Source: Paragonimus westermani (Eukaryota > Platyhelminthes > Trematoda > Plagiorchiida > Troglotrematidae). Taken from it: a stretch of 64,000 nt of DNA. Below, piece after piece: positions 1 to 13,400 of the stretch. The translations under genes were made by a program, and so were the position numbers. Under the pieces are notes generated by a model that ran no database searches, was not told the DNA's origin, and worked only from the letters and a program-made list of their open reading frames with translations. Numbering within the stretch: the first letter of the stretch is position 1; every line of letters starts with the position of its first letter. The DNA lies in the NCBI GenBank assembly GCA_008508345.1, contig QNGE01003697.1:1-64000 (forward strand), given 5' to 3'.

Positions 1-345
1 GCTTTGTGCCACGAAGACTGATTTTTGCTTTTATTCCGGAAGATAGCGATTTTCAACACCTCGGACCTCACGAAGTTGGTTCAGTCAACAAGAACAATGA
101 TCCCTTGATATACCCGTGTGCTGCTCACGAACTGATTGCCAAAAACGCCCGATTCCAGCTGGATTTGGGCAACATCACTAGGTAGACTTATCCACGAGGC
201 GAACATTACCATTTGGTCGATTACCTGATCGTGCGACAGCGCGACATCCACGAAGTGCCTATCATGTAAGTGGCACGTTTCGTAGACCCATCAGGATCAG
301 ATTATTTAGTCAAGTTCGCAATTCCAGTTATTGTAGATATATTCA
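1..345 (+). pseudogene. LINE endonuclease remnant (C-terminal part)
   Basis: Conceptual translation gives a 'TYPRGEHYHLVDYLIVRQRD' segment (about 185-240). It matches the conserved end of LINE apurinic-type endonucleases, where a His-Leu-Leu/Val-Asp-Tyr-Val/Ile block precedes an Arg-rich motif. Stops interrupt it on both sides (TAG near 181 and TAA near 268). In an active element this domain would nick target DNA. Here it is only a relic, and the catalytic N-terminal half is outside the window. Confidence 0.6.
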
Positions 346-360
346 GGGCTACGGCTGAAA

Positions 361-921
361 TTGGAAGTAAACCAATCGCAGGACTCAAAGACGAGGATGG
401 TAGTTAAACGTCCGGTTGAAATTCGTACAAAAGGTTCCTCCGTATTCACTTACCCAGATGGTACGTGGCAACATCCCGAGGGACAGATTACGACAGGGGC
501 AGTCGAAACGGCCAATTTTCGGTGCCAGAAACGACCGGACTGGTCCGGTGACAACAGCGTGATCACATGCAGCTTGAAACGAAGAGGGATTTGTGCGTCT
601 CCGGTCTCCACACCGGATCAAAGCATTGCAGACAACAGAGCCATGTTTCAGAGTGTTCAACGTCAACCCGCCAAACGACTTCGTGAGATCAAGAGTGACT
701 GGTGGAAAAAGCAAGGCTGGCTGATGCAGAGCTTCGATGTTCACCGACTAACCAAGGAGTTCTGCGACTTGCGGGAAACGATTTTTGACCTATCCGACCA
801 ATCTGCTCAAGCACTAACGGCGGGGGACTCTAGGTTCTCATGCAGTCAGCCGGAAGACATCATGAAAACCTGGCGTAAACATTTTGATAACTTATTTAAC
901 CGGCTGTTTATCATTGATTAA
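361..921 (+). pseudogene. LINE linker region between endonuclease and RT
   Basis: An open stretch of about 186 codons lies between the endonuclease and RT relics. Its second half (about 640-900) has the pattern of LINE linker regions: a basic 'QRQPAKRLREIKSDWWKKQ' block, then 'TWRKHFDNLFN', which corresponds to the helix just ahead of RT in related elements. The first half is not recognised. It is not a separate host gene, because the position and family pattern put it inside the LINE. Confidence 0.5.
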
Positions 922-981
922 GAGACCGAAAGTGGTCTATCACAGCGGGATATCAAACTTTTACTTGCCTCCGCCAAAGGT

Positions 982-1735
982 TTGGCAGAGGTAGGAGGAG
1001 TCATTGGGAAACTACAAAATGGAAAGTCTGGAGGTGAAGACGGATTGCCAGAAGAACTTCCGAAGAATAGCGGCTCAGTTTGGGGTCGTACTTTGCTCCA
1101 GATGCTTCACTCTTTCTGGGACCGGGAAGTATTCCCTCAAGAGTTCAAGAGTGCCCCGAACGTACCTCTGTTTAAAGACGAGGGTAACTTGCAGTGCACC
1201 GACAGCTATCGAGACATTAGTCTGCCGAGCTGTACTGAAAAATTGCTGGCAAGGATTATGCCAAGCCAACTCAGTGTGAAACTTTCGAAGCAATGTTCCC
1301 GAGGAGCAGTGTGGAATCCGGACAATCCGGTACGATCGATTTGGTGTTCGTTGTTTGAAAGATCCGGGAGAAATGTCCTAAAGGCCATCAGCTTTATGGA
1401 CATCACCAAGGCATTTGATTCCATGGGCCGTGAGGAAATGTGGTCGATACCTGATAAGTTCGAATGTCCAGGTAAGTCAGTTAGTTTGATTAGAATGTTA
1501 AAGTTAAGCAGGAAAACGAAGTTATAGTCGAAGTTATAGCGACTTCTGATTATTTTTCCAGCTACTGGCATGAAACAGGGTTGTGTCCTGCTCTTAACTC
1601 TATTTAGTTCATATATGGCTGCAATGTTAACAGTCGTTCCGCAGAAATTAGAGGAAGGTGTTGGGGTTAAATGTCGCACAGCTGATATTTTGCTGAACAT
1701 TCAAATTTCCGTGCCCCAGGCGGGCTATCTACTCT
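982..1735 (+). pseudogene. LINE reverse transcriptase remnant
   Basis: The first frame (982-1527) carries classic RT motifs: 'KLQNGKSGGEDGLPEEL' at the start, a 'YRDISLPSCTEKLLARIM' block about 80 residues on (normally NYRGISLL...GK), and 'FMDITKAFDS' (normally the first catalytic block, FIDLTKAFD). After a frame break, 'GMKQGCVL' (about 1568-1591) marks the next RT block. The FADD catalytic motif is not readable after that. Frame breaks and stops show the copy is dead. Confidence 0.75.
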
Positions 1736-1879
1736 AACAATGCGTATGTTGTTGTTCTCAGATGTTACTACGCTGTTTGTAAATGCCATAGAGGAACTAT
1801 AACGGCTGGCCCTGGTTTTCACGTCTACAACATGCACATTTGATTTGGATATCAGCACCGGTAAGACATTTCCCTTTGC

Positions 1880-2410
1880 TCAGCCTTCTCCGGACGAAGG
1901 TGTTCCACCTGAACCTAGGATCCGCATCATTGGAGCTGCTGCGGACATCTGCACAGACTTCTGCTGCTTAGATAACAATCTGTCCATAGATCTCCCCGTA
2001 GACCATGATTTATGAGATCGGGTGCAAAGGCTAGCTCTGCTTCCGGAAGTCTTGAAAGTGGAGTCTGGGAGAACCACATCACGAGAATGAACATTAAACT
2101 GTTTCTTTGTCTTTGGATGGTGCTGTAATCGCCGTTGTGCGAAAGTGAAATTGGGACATTCTATTTGTGACATCTGAGCCACTCTTGTGTGCAATACCTA
2201 AGATGCGTCTTGGGTATTCGATGGTCGGACAGTGTTCCCAACACTCGGATGACTTATTGAGCGAACACGGACGGGATTGTAGTCATGCTGATATTCGGTC
2301 AGCAACATTGACTAAGACACGTCCATGAGATTGGTGGCGAGCAGATTCCCAAACAGCTGTTGTGCGGGCAAGTGAAGACGATTATGCAAAATCGTGGTGA
2401 CGAAAATCTG
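1880..2410 (+). pseudogene. LINE post-RT region remnant
   Basis: Short interrupted pieces resemble the region after RT in the same LINE group. An 'A.KASSASGSLESGVWENH' piece (about 2020-2090) is normally KASSAFGRL..RVWN. A 'YLRCVLGIRWSDSVPNT' piece (about 2185-2240) is normally LRxILxIRWxDxVPNT. A further piece, 'EQIPKQLLCGQ', lies near 2340-2370. The order is correct and on the + strand. The Cys-rich stretch at about 2535-2570 could be the terminal zinc-finger remnant, but this is uncertain. Confidence 0.55.
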
Positions 2411-2650
2411 AAATACCATGTTGCTATTGAAGTAAGTTCTTCGTGTTGTAATGTCGCTGCTAAATCTTGCGAGAACTCTACCATGATCCGGACGGGTTGC
2501 CGAAAGTTCATTGAACAACTGCTCGATCGTGAATTGAGGTGCAACTTATGTAATGGAAATTCATGTGCTGTAGGTCATGGTGACATGATTGTCTGGCGTT
2601 GCCGATTAATACGGCCATCTCAGATTGTTAGGCTGTCAATTTACACATAC

Positions 2651-5600
2651 CACACCGTCGGCAAAAATACAGCGGGTACGTTGAGCTCAAGTGGGTTGTG
2701 TCGGTTATTTCCTTATTTCGATTGTACTAACCAACGACCGCCGTCGATTGGTAGATCACCACTCCTGCTTTTTAGGAACCCCGGGTCACTGTGACACTCT
2801 ACTCATTTATCTCCCCACCTCGGCCAGTGCATTGTATGGTGAATGTCTTGTTCATTTGCTTTTCTGTCCAAATTTGACCATTTGCTTTCCATTTTTTCTT
2901 CTCAAACGTGCAATCATGGGTAGTGTAATAGTGAACCACTTCTTGCATTATATTGTTAGTGTTTTTCTTTACCATTCGTTTCATGCCATTGAAGTCTGTA
3001 GTATTTTCTCAAGAGATGAGATGAGAATTTCTTAATAGCCTACCAACTGGCTAACCAACATTGACCGGCTGGACATAAAGGTCCCACTCACTCTCCTTAT
3101 GGTCCTTTCCCTGTCGATTAACCTTGCCACTGGAAGCATAGATGGTGCAGCGCAACCCACTTGTAATGAGTGTTATGCACAAGCGTCCTCTGACTTCGAT
3201 CTTTGTGACAGTCTGACAGAATACTGATGCCGCCAACTTTCTGTCAACTACTGGCCCCATGCATATGCTACGCGTTTCCTTTTTGCACCTTTAGGAAAGT
3301 AATTGCTTACATATTGTTTAGATATTATATTACATATGATAACACACATTAATTACTCATGTACATATAATTATATACGTATGAATATACATAAATATAT
3401 ATATATCTATGTACGTATACACCTACGCTTGCATATACTTACAAAGGTCTCTTGTATTGGTTTCTGTATGTCAGTTATCCGATCCGTTTTATTGTTTATT
3501 CTTTTTAAATTCAATAGCGATGTGATTTATTCTTTCTTTGTAGTCAAAAATATCCGTACGGTCTGTGGTAAAAGGCTCATCCTACTTCTTATGTCGCCTC
3601 AGCCAAATGGCAAGAGGGTTGAACCAAAGAGGTTTGAGGGTTTGAAATAAACGTTCTGACAACGTAACACAGGATAATATGGTCGAAGCGGAGTAACTTC
3701 ATTCATTCAGCGCTGTCATCGTAAAACCCCCAGACATGAGTCACGGCTAGAGCCATAATCAGCCATTCAGAAACACTCATAAAATACTCCGTTGTCAACC
3801 AAGGCTAGTGCAGTATTGTACTAGTATGACAGGTGACTTGACTGGCACTAGATACAGTCGTTTTTAGGCGAACTGTTCGAACCTATGACACTTGTCTGAC
3901 ATTTTGTTCTCGAACAATCAATTCACTTGCAACAAGCTAACGCTGGCAGATTTTCAAATTGTCCTGTCAGCAGATGGGATCAAAATGACTGTGTACTTAA
4001 TGACCAACGAAAACAGATTTACTTTAAGCTTTAATAAGTTTGTATGCTCCTGTCTTCAGAAGGCTACTGACGTGACAGCTAATTTCTGGAAACCAAGTTC
4101 CTTACCTCGTTTCCCTGTGGCCGTGAAAAAGTTCATCACATCAAATTTCTATATCATTTTCTTTTATCAATAACTGATATATTTGTCTTCTTGTAGCCCA
4201 ATAACAGCTAGTGGCTAGCTAAACTGTCTGACCATTTTCCGAAGTAAAAACGCCTTCTCTGAATCTATTTAATTCGAATATGGGACCTACTAGTGTAGAT
4301 CAACTGCACCTTATTTCCTGAGCCGTGTTTTGATGTGGCGTTCTGTAATCGCAATTAGAAAGGGTCGCAATGAATTCAAACCAAGTAACATTGCAATAGA
4401 AAACGGTTACCAATACATATGTTTAACCGATTAAACTCAGCTGACAATAGACTTACAATCAATGTTGTTACGTTTGTATAAGTGTCTGGATCGGTGATCC
4501 TTTGACTAAGTGATAGAATGCGATCGATATCCTAGTCAAATGACACTTTGTTTATAGTAAGATTGAATCTGGCTTCAGGCCTGATTGACGCACCCATTGT
4601 GTATCAGATTTATGGGTCAGCATTTGTTTACAAAACCCTCATAGTACTAGAACATCCCGTGTGACGTGTATTCATACCGAATCATGTAATGACTGGACCA
4701 GTTCCATAACATTTTCCATAGATTATTCGCTGACTTTGTACAGGTGTCTCTATCTGATATGAAAATCCTGTTGGTAGTTCAGTCGCCACTTCATCACACG
4801 AAGTAAATATGTTGGCATTGATACTACTGAACATTTCGTGGATCAGCTGGAAACTGTCAATTTGAAGGCTCGTCCCTTAAGTTCTCGCAGTCGCGATGTT
4901 GACTGTTGATCACAGATTCATCTCTGATCACGTTAGTTGTCGTCTCGAATAACCTACAGATAATTGTTGTAGGATGTTGGTTTTGGGGGTTACGCTTTTA
5001 GGCTTACGGTTTGGATGGATAGTACTAACTGTTCTGCCAACTTTCAATGGCTACCGTCAAACGTTTACGATGTGGTGTGTAAACGGTCTTAAGATACCAA
5101 CATTTGTGTCGATATTCACTACAAACTGGTAACCAGAAATCTACTGCATCTATTCACATGTATGGATTGTGTTAATCTCCTCATCACAAGCATTCCTAAT
5201 GAGAAAGGGGGTCGAGCCTGAGCTCATGGGGCGAAGGGTTGCTTGTAAATGTGACTGACGTTGACCTAAACCAAACGCCCCTTTTGACCAACCGAACATA
5301 CCAGTGTATTTCAGAGGATTTGCTTAACTTCGTTGAAAATGTCCTTTAAGCTTTGATATATATTTTGCACAGACCCTAGTTCTTGCAAATTCTCATAGTG
5401 TTAATGAAGATGCCTGAAAATCAGAGCATAGTGACATCAGTAGAATTGAATAGATGCCGTGAGGTGAGTCAGCGCTAGCCCGCTGTTTACAATCAGCTAC
5501 TCCCAACACCGCTTCCGAAATTGTTGGCCACATAAAACGTGTTACAATGAGGAGTCTAGTCTAGACAGGTCTAGTGTGCAACCAGTGGAAAGGAATCAGA

Positions 5601-8600
5601 ACGGGGCGAGTAGAAACCTTTATGTGGAATAGGTCTTGTTCTTGTAGTTTTAGGAAGTAACTGTCAACACTCCACTGAACAACGGACCCATGCTGAGTGG
5701 GGACGTGGTGATATTCTTGATAACTTGGTGAGTAACCATGATAAAAAATGACTTCTGATAAGGAAGCCATCGCCAACTTTGACCTTGTTACATGACATAG
5801 ATCAGGTTGATGTACTTTGAAGGAATTTTGATATTTGGTTACACTACGTGAAGTAACAAATGCTACTAGGTGCGCGCGCACTAGTGCTCTGATTCAGACA
5901 GGCATGATGTACATATGATGAAAATCAATTTTAAGCTCCAGTTCATTGAGCTTTATTTTATGATACTAATTTGAAACCAATGATATCTTACCATATGGGG
6001 TGTAGTGTACGGTGCCTTTTTTTACATCTATTCTCGGTATATTGAGTAGTATCTGTTAACAAGGCAATTAGTTTGGTGTAATCAAAATGGACTGGAATAG
6101 AACACCCAGGTTAAACGAATTGTACTCCATCTGATGGGGCTAGGCATGAACGGAACCGACCGCTGCGTGTTGCTTTCAGGATGTGTATCGAATAGTTTCT
6201 TGCCACATACTCTGAAATCAACATCAGTATTGATCATTTTAAAATCGTATGATTGACAGATAAAATAAAAAAAACAGAACCGTAGTTAGTGCTGAATATT
6301 CACGATAATTTGGTGTGATTAGTTGATAAATAAACCTCTCAATTACTCTTTTCTGATTATAGTCAGATTCTCCTTTCCCAAGTGGTTTGTCCACCAGCTG
6401 TGGCATCATCTTGGAAGAATGTAAGGTTCTTTCTTTAATCATGTAGCGACCAGTAGGAATTAGAGCACCATTTTATTTATCCACGTATATTCGCAAGAGA
6501 AGAATTTTCACGAATACTTCCATAGTCCATACAGGAAATGCAATATGTCAACAGCCCACTGAGAGCATGATATACGGAAATTGTCGTGGTTGCTGACAGT
6601 CAGCTGTGAAGAGACAAATTATTAGAAAACCTGAGTTGTTACCACCAGAACCTACAAATCACAATGACTTTAGAAAAGAATCAAAGCTCTCGATTTCCAA
6701 ATCCACTACTCCATCGGAGGTTCGATAAGTTGGTAAACAACACAACCTACAGAAAGTCTGCGTTAACAAGATGATACCTACCGCTGAGTGTTCAAGGTTG
6801 AACACAAATGACTTATATTAGGAACATTAGTCATTGGAATCAGGTAAATCTGTATCGATCACAAAGTCTGTGCAGAAAGGTGGCATATCAAAAATGCATA
6901 AAATTCAACCAGATAATCGAAATGACTCAAAAGACGATTGAGCAGACTTCGAATTAACAACCTAATAACCTGCCTCGTTATATGAAAAGCAATAAGCATA
7001 ACAGTGTAGGTAAAATGGCGGTTATTAGTTCTTGTACAATGAGTCAAAACGGTTATAAATTTTGACAGCACAGGCATGTCAAAAACTTCCATCGAGAATC
7101 ACCTACTTCCTTTATCCATCTCTCACTGTTATATGCCGGCACTCATTGCGGGTTCAGTTTCACTACCTGGGAGTATCGAAGAGAGTCGCAAAACAGAAGA
7201 ATTAGACATTTGCTTAAGCTGTTGTGTAACCGCGCTTATCAACAAAGTGGGAACCGTATGGCTACCGTCCAGTGTCATTCACACAAGACATCAGTTCCCC
7301 CGATTGCTTGTTACGGGCTAGGAACAAAACAAGTCACCAATGGTCCTTAAGCTTTCTTGCTCACATTCACATCCCGGAACAAATAATTACTACATTTTGG
7401 TGTTGGAAGACTAAACCGCCTTGCCAGAAAAGAGGTACGCATTACTACTAGGCAGTGGGTCACGTTGGACAGTTTAGAGGAGGCCATCTGATAAATATCT
7501 GATTTTCCGTTAAATTCGAACTAACAACAAGAACAGCATGCTCAAACGCGGTAGGTGCCGTACCAACTGGGGTGCGGAGCCACACGAGGAGCTCCGAAAT
7601 TTCCCATTTGTGTTCATTTAGCCACCTAACCGTTTGTGTTACACTATCCACCAAATGACGCAGGGGATTGGATGCTCAAGCAGGTTTTCTCAAACGGTTC
7701 ACCTTAGAATCCACAAAAACTGCTGTTGGGCACAAAAGTTGCATCACAGATCAATCCGAATCCAGCCGAAGTCCAAATTTTTCTAAATTGGGTCCTTTCG
7801 GAAAAGTATGAAATTAGTCACTAACAAAATTCGTCAATTTTTTCATAATCGGACGGCGTACTGTTCGTTATTGACAATCCGATGCGAGACCAGTTTAAGC
7901 GAAGATCGTGTAACATGTGAACACTGGCTTGACGTTTCAACATCATTCCGGGGAAAGCTTCTTTGTGATATGAATGTCAAGTTTTTGTTATTGAATGCTC
8001 GGCACTTTGTAAGATTCAGGACATCGTTAGTGATTACTTAATGACTGAATAGAGGCAGTCAAATAGGTTAATTCCTCTTTTTTAAACATCGTAGAATTGA
8101 GAGTGCTGATCTATCTTCTTGCAAAAGTGTTTTTAGAAAATTTACGAAAAGACAAACGTGGTTACAGCAATTAAATCAGAGGACCGTTGTGCACGGTGAG
8201 TACTTAAAAGTATGGTAGATTGTCTGTATTTCCAAAAGCGATGTTCTGCGACTTGCTGGGCCCTCTCACAGAACGGGGTGCTGAGCACAGATGAAATAAC
8301 ACCTGATCATCAAATTTAGCAAGTTTTCAACACTTACCATCTGAAACCGGAACGATCAACGTGATATTTTCTTAGTAGAAACAGTTAATATTTTCCACAT
8401 ACCTTGGATTATTCATACTCATTTTTGTCTGTAACGTTGTTGCGGATAGCGGAAAACACCTTAATCTACCGAACCCAACACCCGTCAACCGATGAATCGA
8501 TTTGACTGAGCGTGGCACGTGGTCGCCATATTTAGGTGCCGGCATGGACAGCTTGGCTAGCGCTGATCAAACTCGCCGTCCACCGAACGAACGCACAAAA

Positions 8601-10273
8601 GAAAGGCATGCAATCACATATACATACCACAAAGGGACAGTCTCTGAGGGTAACGGTCAACAACGTTCGGCCAAGCGGCCGTATTTGACGGCGACTTTGT
8701 TTATATTAACTGTGAGATAAAGAGAGTGTGTGCTACCTATTCCAAACACTAACGCTGGTTCGATGAGGATAAAATGGTGTTTCCGTTCCTAGAAACCTGC
8801 AATCAAAGCTTTGGTCGACAGAAGTGATTTAATGGGGTTATAAATCCAACCGGCTCGTATGAATAGGATTGAAGTGGCGGTGGAATAATGAATTGTCTAC
8901 TGGGTATTTATACGCTACTTCTGGTGTTTATATCACAAAGCAGTACCATGTATGAGGGGTGAGTGTCGATTTTTCATCACAAGACCATCAGCCACGTTGC
9001 CTGTTAAGAAGGACTTGATTATCAGTATGTGTTGGTGAAGTTGGCTGATTTAATTGTTGCCTCAATGAAACCTTGATCCGGAATGTTATGATCATAAATT
9101 TTAATCAGTACCATTTACAGTGATTAATAGACTGGTAGCATATATTGTGCTTGCATGATATCGTGTGAAACGTGTTCTATGGAATATTTGTCGCGGAACT
9201 GTCTAGTCAGGCCTGGTTTACTTTCTCTGTTTTTCATTATAATTCACTCTCCATTTGATTGTTAGACAGCAGGAAACAATGAGAAGTTTTAAAACGTCAA
9301 CAGAAAGCGTGATTTCAATTTGTGTACACCGCACATATTTCTTAACGACTTCCTCAAAACAGAACCGGTCATAAATAATAACAAGTGGTACGGCACACGT
9401 ATGTTAGCAATATAAACCCTTCAGCTGTAGTTCACAACAGAATGATCGTTCATTTGGTTTAGCAGGACCAGTCACATCAGCTTAACTGATGAGTCTTGAT
9501 CAGGAGTCCATCAGTTTGCGTTGACGAATTGTTATTAGCTTTGTGTTATGGTTACTGATTCTGTAAATTTTCCATTAGTTAGTGACTTACAAGCTGGGAA
9601 GATTATGATATTAGCAGAGTGTTGTGCCAACTGACTGCATGATACATGCGTGAACGTTTTTGTGCGCGATGTTGACAGTGGAATGTTTTCAATGGTGTTA
9701 AACCGGAGAGCACAATGTTCCAAATACGGACTAGCCCGATTGGATAGTTCTAAGAACGGAGTTCATCAAATATTATGCTTAAGTGTTGCGAAAGCTGAAG
9801 AACATTCCTCGTTTAAAGCTATTGCAACCAAAACAGCCAGTCGTTGTTCAACGCTATGGTCAACATTTTGACAGTTTGATGAATGCATCGTTGACAAGCT
9901 ATTCGACATCTGTAGTTAGCAACTCAATACTTCTTCACTAATACTAGTATGGTTTGAAAAAGAAACATAACCGATTGTGTCCACCGTACACCCGGATTTT
10001 CTGTTTTCTCCACATTAATGCTTATTCTGAAGAAGACGGCAAGCTAGTGAGTGAAAAATAGGCCAGAATAACACACAAGGGGGAAAATTGTTTAGAAACT
10101 TTTGTGCTTACAGAAACTGCAATCTTTTTCGTGAAAGTTAACTCAAAGACTGGAGGCACTCACCAGTATGAATGAAGGTTAGCCAGGAGGTGAATTGATT
10201 AAAATGGAAGTGAAAAGACGGTGTCACTACGATAGCCACCTAGACAACGATATGCTAGATGGGAATATCAAAT
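2651..10273. other. No recognisable gene; unassigned non-coding DNA
   Basis: Open frames here are short, have no recognisable family motif, and are interrupted at the rate expected by chance. I see no exon set with matching splice signals. An AT-rich patch lies at 3340-3430. The part around 8480-8720 is more GC-rich and could be an old repeat, but I see nothing that identifies it. Confidence 0.5.
3340..3430. repeat. AT-rich low-complexity tract
   Basis: A run dominated by imperfect TA and ATAC repeats, including a short uninterrupted TA stretch near 3393-3404. No further function is visible. Confidence 0.6.
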
Positions 10274-10432
10274 GTATTAAAAATTTTCAAGTTGACCATC
10301 ACTCAAATTTGATCGCAGCCTTCGCATTCAGATAGACTTTCCAGCCAGCCTCCTTCGAAAAGAAGCACTAGACTCCAGTNCAACTTGAGAATAAACCAAA
10401 TCCCCGACTACTCATCAGTATTAAAAATTTTC
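10274..10432 (+). repeat. Hammerhead-type SINE insertion with 15-bp target duplication and inverted 5' segment
   Basis: The 15-mer GTATTAAAAATTTTC occurs exactly at 10274-10288 and 10418-10432 and is a clear target-site duplication. Between the copies, 10289-10379 is the family's 3' half on the - strand, from the downstream half of the ribozyme to the GTCAACTT segment. After the single N at 10380, 10381-10417 is the family's 3' tail on the + strand. A 5' segment inverted relative to the 3' tail, bounded by target duplications, is the structure made by twin priming during LINE-driven reverse transcription. The N means a misjoin is also possible. Confidence 0.7.
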
Positions 10433-13400
10433 GGGTTAATGCAACTTATAAGTCAAGAAAATACGCTCACATTTGGCCCTCCGATAAAACCGCGGGCGGT
10501 GTTAGTTTATCTATGTGGGATGTGAAAACAGGTATCCTGATTTATGTACATACCAACCAGAGCACTAAGGTCCAAGATAAATCAAATATATTCGTCAAAT
10601 GCGAAAACTGATTGATAGGAATTCACTGTGTGCAACATTACTTCTAGCTTCTTCGCGCTGCACAACGTCCACTTGAATTTGGTCGGAAAACTGATGCGAT
10701 AATAACCCCGATAGTAATGCTTGACTGACCACTTGCGAGTAACATAATTCGATCACCTACCTCTGTCACATTTCTCTCCTTCAAAGTTTGTTTCAGCTGC
10801 AGCAAAAATCACCCAGATTCCCTTCGTCCCCTCGATGGGTCACTTGCTAATATTGAGACTGTTCACGAATCCGGCGTGCATTCTGATCGATCGGGAGAAG
10901 GGATCAGGCTGTTTACCTAGCTGGCTTGTCTTACTCTGACGTTCATGTCTCTTCTCCGCCACTTGACGTAAGAGGATTCCCACACTTAATGTTACGTGCA
11001 AAATTTGCCCGGCTCTGTGCTTTATCATCGAGCTGGGTCGACCGGATAACCGTGAGTAAGAACCTTCCTTGGTGGCCTTCTATACAACTGTGTTGTTTCG
11101 GTTGGCCAACTTCCGATACTCCGCTGACTCATGTTCATTTATTCGTCAGCCTAGAATGCTCATGAAGTGTGTTGTGAACTAAGTTTTTCTGTGGGCTGAA
11201 CAGCATACAGCCCGACTATGATAGCTGTTTTCCTACTAGCTGCCTCAACGAACGGAATCAACTCCATGCATTTCAGAAACCGTCACTCCATCATTAAGTG
11301 CAAGTATTAGGAAGTTACTAAAAGTGATTTAGTTTTTCGAAAGCAAGGGTCGTTTTACTGCAGTTATAATCAATTAAAAGATAAATATACATCTGTCGGC
11401 TCTTGTTTCCTAATACCAGCTGGTTAATTGCAATGAAACGTAAAACACTGAACAGAAAATATTGGTGATACTCAAAAGTCACATTAATCATACAGAAACC
11501 CATATGTGACTCCTTCCAATCAGGACTGCTTGTTGATATAAATAAATAACTGATCAAATAATTAAATGTTTGGCTTAAGCCGACTTAATTCATGACTATA
11601 ACGGTACACGGAACAAAATGGTCGTAAACTTCAGATGTTGACAAACAACCTGTTTACCATTTACTACTATTAAGTGAGTGCTTATAAATTGGATCAACTG
11701 TTGATATCTATTGGAAATAATCATGTAAATCCGAATGTAGGCTTGACGAACAATCCACTTTAGGTATGCCGCATGAGACTGGGCAGGTCAGTATGATTTT
11801 TACTTGATTTTTACTTACATTATACGTGGCTTTTACTAACTTTGGTTTGGCTTGATATTAACTCAAAAGTAGACAGTCTGCTTGCGACAGCTTGCTGATT
11901 TAAATATTCTTCACAATAATCTGAACTCCTCCGCTTATCCAAATCTTTTCAGCTTTAAACTATTCAGGTTGTATCCTGTCAACGCAGACTCAGCCAGGGC
12001 TATTCTCATGCTGGAACAGAGCTCAGAAGTAAGCTCTCGGTTGCAAATATGTTTACCAGCAATAAACTTTTATCCCCAGTTTCATTCTCTAGCTCTTTCG
12101 TTTGCTTTCACAATGGCGTGATGAACTGGCGCAGTTACAGTGTCAGGAGAATCTTTAGGGAGGTTACAACGTTTACTGAGTGCGATTACAATTTCTTGCT
12201 TATAGATATTGGCCCTCTTCTTTCGGTCTACGTCAACTGGTGCTGTTTTACCGTTTGCACACGTACGTTGCCATGTACCATGTATCTCGTCCCTTACAGC
12301 GGCAAGTACATTAGAACATAATTATGTTGCGAGGTATGAGGGAAATTTATAACTCAGTCATGGGTGAAGCAAATGCACACCGTCAGAGCGGTTAACATGT
12401 CATTCTAAGGTTGTTTAAAGAGTTATGTTGTTTATAATCTCGGAATTATAGCGTGGAAGTATACGTAAAACCTTCTGTTGAAGTCATTTATTGATGCAGC
12501 TGTCACAATAGTTTCGGACTGGATTTTCCAGAATGGTCATACCTTAAAGATGAAGAAGCGTTGTTTACGTTTCAATCAACTTATTGTATCTAGCAGTTTC
12601 AGCAAACGACCTGAAGGACAGCATTTCGGACTACTTTCAGGAATATGCCTCAGAGGATGCAGTGGCTGAGGCAATATTCTTCAGGTTAACACAAATTCTC
12701 TATTAACATGCCAATAGTACGTGGATAATCGAAACAGTTGAAGCAAACTGTTCATGTAGAAGAGTAACTGAGATGTCAATACACTCTCTGTAACATTGCG
12801 CTACATGCGGTTTCTCAACTTGCCACCCCCAACGAGATAGGGTAAACAAGTCTGAACACCAAATCTTTGCCAATGAGCAGAGCATCAAAGGATGGTTCTT
12901 TACTTGAAGTGGTTAAGACGACTTGACAATCAACCCAAGTGTGAACTTGTTAGGCCTAGTCATCGAGGCACAGTTAGACGACGAGCCGAAGCAGTCTACA
13001 AAGTTTCTTCCTGGGTGTCGTTTGTCGACAGCAGTAACTAGTTTTTGTCCCTCGGGAAGTACTCTGTACGGTGAGTTAAGACTGAGTCGCCTTACATCTA
13101 CGGAGGGTAAACAAAAACCGATGTGTAGTAGTCGGTAGGCTCAAAATATGGGGATTACTTAGAAGCGTATCTTTTTCAGTAACACTTCTCACCGTTCATA
13201 TTTTCATATCAGCCTGTGATATTGGAATACTGACCAGCTATGTTTACTCGAGGACGACCAATAGGAGCACCACCTGACCTGCAAGGGAAACCTAAGACGC
13301 AATACCAGTTTTGAAGTGTTACTCAGATGGCAAGCCATCAACTTTCTACACTAAAACATCAGTCCTGAAGTAACCGGTGAACCGTGGTAGTCAACAACCA

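Larger units (their letters stand above)
1..2650 (+). mobile_element. Decayed non-LTR retrotransposon (LINE), 5' end cut by window
   Basis: A LINE running left to right can be followed by translation despite many stops and frame changes. The end of an endonuclease domain lies at about 1-345, the linker at 361-921, the reverse transcriptase at 982-1735, and the post-RT region at about 1880-2410. The order is that of a standard endonuclease-type LINE open reading frame. The 5' part lies outside the window. No tail repeat or target duplication is seen, so the 3' limit is approximate. This copy differs in sequence from the LINEs at 19 and 25 kb and belongs to another family, which I do not name. 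It cannot be active. Confidence 0.75.

Noticed and set aside
9480..9530. CTGATGA followed by paired bases
   Set aside because: No GAAA and no stem I partner. The CTGATGAAGAAG at 15318 was rejected for the same reason.
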